DNA of 25,461 bases from an uncultured Bacteroidaceae bacterium (lineage in GTDB: Bacteria > Bacteroidota > Bacteroidia > Bacteroidales > Bacteroidaceae): NCBI GenBank assembly GCA_934394435.1, contig CAKRRN010000036.1, forward strand, positions 1-25,461. Reading direction: 5' to 3'. This document shows positions 24,401-25,461 of this stretch, piece after piece; the first letter of the stretch is position 1, and every line of letters begins with the position of its first letter. The notes beneath the pieces were generated by a model that worked only from the letters and a program-made list of their open reading frames with translations, made no database searches and had not been told where the DNA came from. Position numbers and translations under genes: made by a program.

Positions 24401-25165
24401 CCCGAAAAAGTAAAGGTGACCAGTAACGAAACTGAAGCAACATTGTCAGTCAACAATCTTGACCTCAATATTCAGTATACGTTGGTGATAGCCGCTTGTG
24501 ATGGAGATGACAGAATCGTGAAGGACGTGCAAAGTCCGATAAACATGCAGACTTTTGACATCTGGACAAGATGGTATTCAACGAAAGACGAATGGGTGGC
24601 AGACGGTAACAGCGCTGCTGATTGGCCACTTTCTGACAGCAAGTCAAGCCAGACGTGTACCTATCAATACTCAAACCTATTTAATGAAACGGAGAATGGC
24701 ATGTTTATATGCTATCGAAGATCAGTCACACAGCCAAAAGGCCAGTTCTGCATCAAGAACTGGGGAATGGGGACTGATTTCGTTATAGAATATGATCCTC
24801 AGACTTCTATGTGCAAAGTCCTTCCACAGTACGTCATGACCAATGACACCTATGGAGATATAAACGTATCCGATGTTCCTCATTACGGAAACTACTCTTA
24901 TGCTGATTATCCGTGCGTATACGATAAAACGAAGGGCGTCTTTACATTATATACTATATATTATTGTTCGCAAGGTTATTTCGGACTTGGTAATGAATAT
25001 GTTACAGTAGATGGTATTGGCGGTAATGCAAAGTCAGCTCCGTCATTGCAAAAGAGATCTTCTCAGATTAGGAAAGACGTAAAGCCTCATTTCTTCCCCA
25101 AAGGGCCTGCGGTATCGTCTGCTAACACTGGCTTGCAAGAAATCCGAAATGGAGAGGTAAAGTAA
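21455..25165 (+). CDS. Giant SusD/RagB-like protein with long C-terminal beta-rich extension, no lipobox
   Basis: 1236 residues; ordinary SusD proteins have about 500-650. The signal peptide MRKSLFIICLLLMIWANVHTYAQ has no lipobox cysteine, so the usual lipid anchor is missing. Residues 25-75 form a short beta module (IYLGGKRIELHEGDSINF, EVYKGDEMTFF). The SusD helical fold spans about 78-545: MHIRDILTADLYV, AYAFRAMLYLDIARMYEF, ARLNMWVENYPEAAKMARKAI, YPLMRVEEMYFIEAEACAH and REIVAQKRIELWGEGQSFFDYKRL. From about 570 to 1035 there are Ig/fibronectin-like beta segments. About 1035-1187 is a distinct domain (KGQFCIKNWGMGTDFVIEYDP..., GVFTLYTIYYCSQGYFG) resembling repeated surface-protein beta-sandwiches. 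No susC-like gene is present in the window. Likely role: binding a glycan or peptide on the surface or in the envelope; ligand unknown. The C-terminal half may correspond to a second binding protein fused in; this is inference. Confidence 0.85.
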   Translation: MRKSLFIICLLLMIWANVHTYAQGLGIYLGGKRIELHEGDSINFSNNDEGEVEVKVSKEGNIEVYKGDEMTFFGDLERYFLDVNNAMHKNYEDRPDFFGYGSTMHIRDILTADLYVTESGYNWFSSWAQNKNVGPRYVSTVALWQFYENAIDATNKLIGAIDEKKATDVQKEYLGVAYAFRAMLYLDIARMYEFLLNGDTKPYSNTGKNIEHLTVPIITEKTTPEELAQLTRATREEMKIFIQSDLDKAVTYLKKYERSSKLLPNLSCVYGLEARLNMWVENYPEAAKMARKAIEQSEATPLSASEMMSLEDGFNTAEASSWMWGAQPRKDDSVVLSALCNWTSWMSNETTFGYAEAGPYVNITPSLYKEMHVDDIRKNLFKITGEEPHLLDDYNWNRLPQYASLKFRPYKGNISDYTVAGQSAYPLMRVEEMYFIEAEACAHTSVEEGIALLNAFMSKYRSANYNLSNDVLQEYVIREIVAQKRIELWGEGQSFFDYKRLDMPVNRTLEEDRKYISSSEQIASLQRPAWMNLSFPTRSTMKFKWNTFGQENPDPSGRYKVGGGTVGFGENDYSVQFTDGIVHELFNLNTPSEAVTVTASPIESEEGISIHDPFSQIADSTMGYQSCPLRIILNGSEASLPEQPLGFVIDGNQVLVKSTANGTFQNGLISFPKNSIVTTYGSEVKVVNNQILTEVRMPGNKTPYFNFMVDFHAGFYQSKVFCQNGIQYLHGYLYSMDEMDEVRIACVTQNQAEETLYRLKRESDYGVTVKDTGWVDIPMAEQQDNEITIVGVGIKNGSVIYSYISNPIKYPDYTGVIDNANLAEDADGNKIVRCLYNFAPQVEKGYLALVEKYTSEEDVALMFDVGTIPSLVSVKVDQSTQFLPAEIPFPKRYAEYKLVAISTVGKKVVEVNSWTNYGTNPVYFEYPQRNLSVSLGTTEYNSATGAVDLKVNYNISDFPSAYIALVPDSLMTGDVWKILMSLPEKVKVTSNETEATLSVNNLDLNIQYTLVIAACDGDDRIVKDVQSPINMQTFDIWTRWYSTKDEWVADGNSAADWPLSDSKSSQTCTYQYSNLFNETENGMFICYRRSVTQPKGQFCIKNWGMGTDFVIEYDPQTSMCKVLPQYVMTNDTYGDINVSDVPHYGNYSYADYPCVYDKTKGVFTLYTIYYCSQGYFGLGNEYVTVDGIGGNAKSAPSLQKRSSQIRKDVKPHFFPKGPAVSSANTGLQEIRNGEVK

Positions 25166-25199
25166 GCATGGTAAAATAATAAAAAAGGCATAAAGTCTA

Positions 25200-25237
25200 A
25201 GCCCGAGGTTCGCTTCTGCTGAACTTCGGGCTTTTTT
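25200..25237 (+). terminator. Intrinsic terminator of the SusD-like gene
   Basis: AGCCCGAGGTTC (25200-25211) pairs with GAACTTCGGGCT (25221-25232) over 12 bp with one G-U, with a 9-nt loop, followed by a run of six T (25232-25237). It lies 34 bp past the stop codon. Confidence 0.9.
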
Positions 25238-25389
25238 CTGGCACATCCGATAAGCCAAGAGATGAAATATAGAATTAGATTCAGCAGGAATTTAGTGGGA
25301 ACAGGCTAATGGAAGCAACCGTTTTTTTACAAGTAAGAATGGATGGTAAGTGAGTATAGAAAGTAATAGGTATTAAGAGTTAAGCCCAA

Positions 25390-25406
25390 ATCGGTCATTA
25401 GACCGA
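25390..25406. repeat. Second copy of the ATCGGTCATTAGA element, with perfect hairpin
   Basis: ATCGGTCATTAGA (25390-25402) is identical over 13 bp to 20529-20541. Both are preceded by TTAAKCCC and followed within a few bases by CCGA, so each can form a short hairpin: TCGGTC/GACCGA here, TCGG/CCGA in the first copy. They flank the small-protein/SusD-like gene pair in direct orientation. Confidence 0.6.
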
Positions 25407-25461
25407 AACAAAGAACCCATTCCTGCTGATGGATAGTTCTTACCAATCCCTATCAGCCTTT

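Larger units (their letters stand above)
25166..25461. other. Intergenic segment to the right edge with repeated motifs
   Basis: 296 bp without a gene. After the terminator (25200-25237) come an 11-bp inverted repeat TCAGCAGGAAT/ATTCCTGCTGA (25281-25291, 25419-25429) and the perfect palindromic hairpin TCGGTC-ATTA-GACCGA (25391-25406). Two further matches to the TTAAKCCC(TATC) motif lie at 25379-25390 and 25444-25455. Confidence 0.65.

Noticed and set aside
1..25461. CRISPR arrays, insertion sequences, integrases or phage genes
   Set aside because: No regularly spaced repeats, transposase or integrase motifs were seen on either strand.

Overview
The window looks like chromosomal DNA of a Bacteroidales bacterium, most likely Prevotellaceae-like. 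Support: a SusD-type protein, an exported protein ending in a Por/T9SS-like sorting domain, promoter elements of the TTTG-N19/20-TAnnTTTG type, weak Shine-Dalgarno sequences, and the trp gene order B-E-G-D-C-F-A. The genus call is inference; no rRNA or marker search was possible.

Left part (1-9885, all minus strand). Read in transcription order from the right: hisH-hisA-hisF-hisIE (second half of histidine synthesis), then ftsE and the aspartate kinase lysC, then lysA after a 227-bp gap. That gap holds several nested inverted repeats on the lysA-leader strand. Next comes a possible unit of a membrane-associated family 2 glycosyltransferase, a DedA membrane protein, an outer-membrane barrel protein of unknown function, and the N-terminal part of mutY, which runs off the left edge.

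Middle part (10052-17255, minus strand). A complete seven-gene tryptophan operon, trpB-E-G-D-C-F-A, is tightly packed with several start/stop overlaps. It follows a five-tRNA cluster (Gly-Leu-Leu-Gly-Leu in transcription order) that ends in an intrinsic terminator. A strong Bacteroidales promoter lies about 100 bp upstream of the tRNAs.

Right part (17576-25461, plus strand). A long-chain acyl-CoA ligase gene is followed after 3 bp by a secreted GH43 glycosidase. A 412-bp region follows, carrying a 144-bp nested inverted repeat and then a promoter. After it come two genes joined by an ATGA overlap: a small exported protein with a T9SS-like C-terminal domain, and a 1236-residue SusD-like protein with no lipobox and no SusC partner here. 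This protein carries about 650 extra C-terminal residues of predicted beta-sandwich domains. A strong terminator follows. The segment to the right edge repeats sequence motifs seen in the 20.5-kb intergenic region.

The amino-acid biosynthesis genes are conventional. The parts that deserve attention are the SusD fusion pair, the nested inverted repeat in front of it with related motifs beyond it, and the structured lysC-lysA intergenic region.
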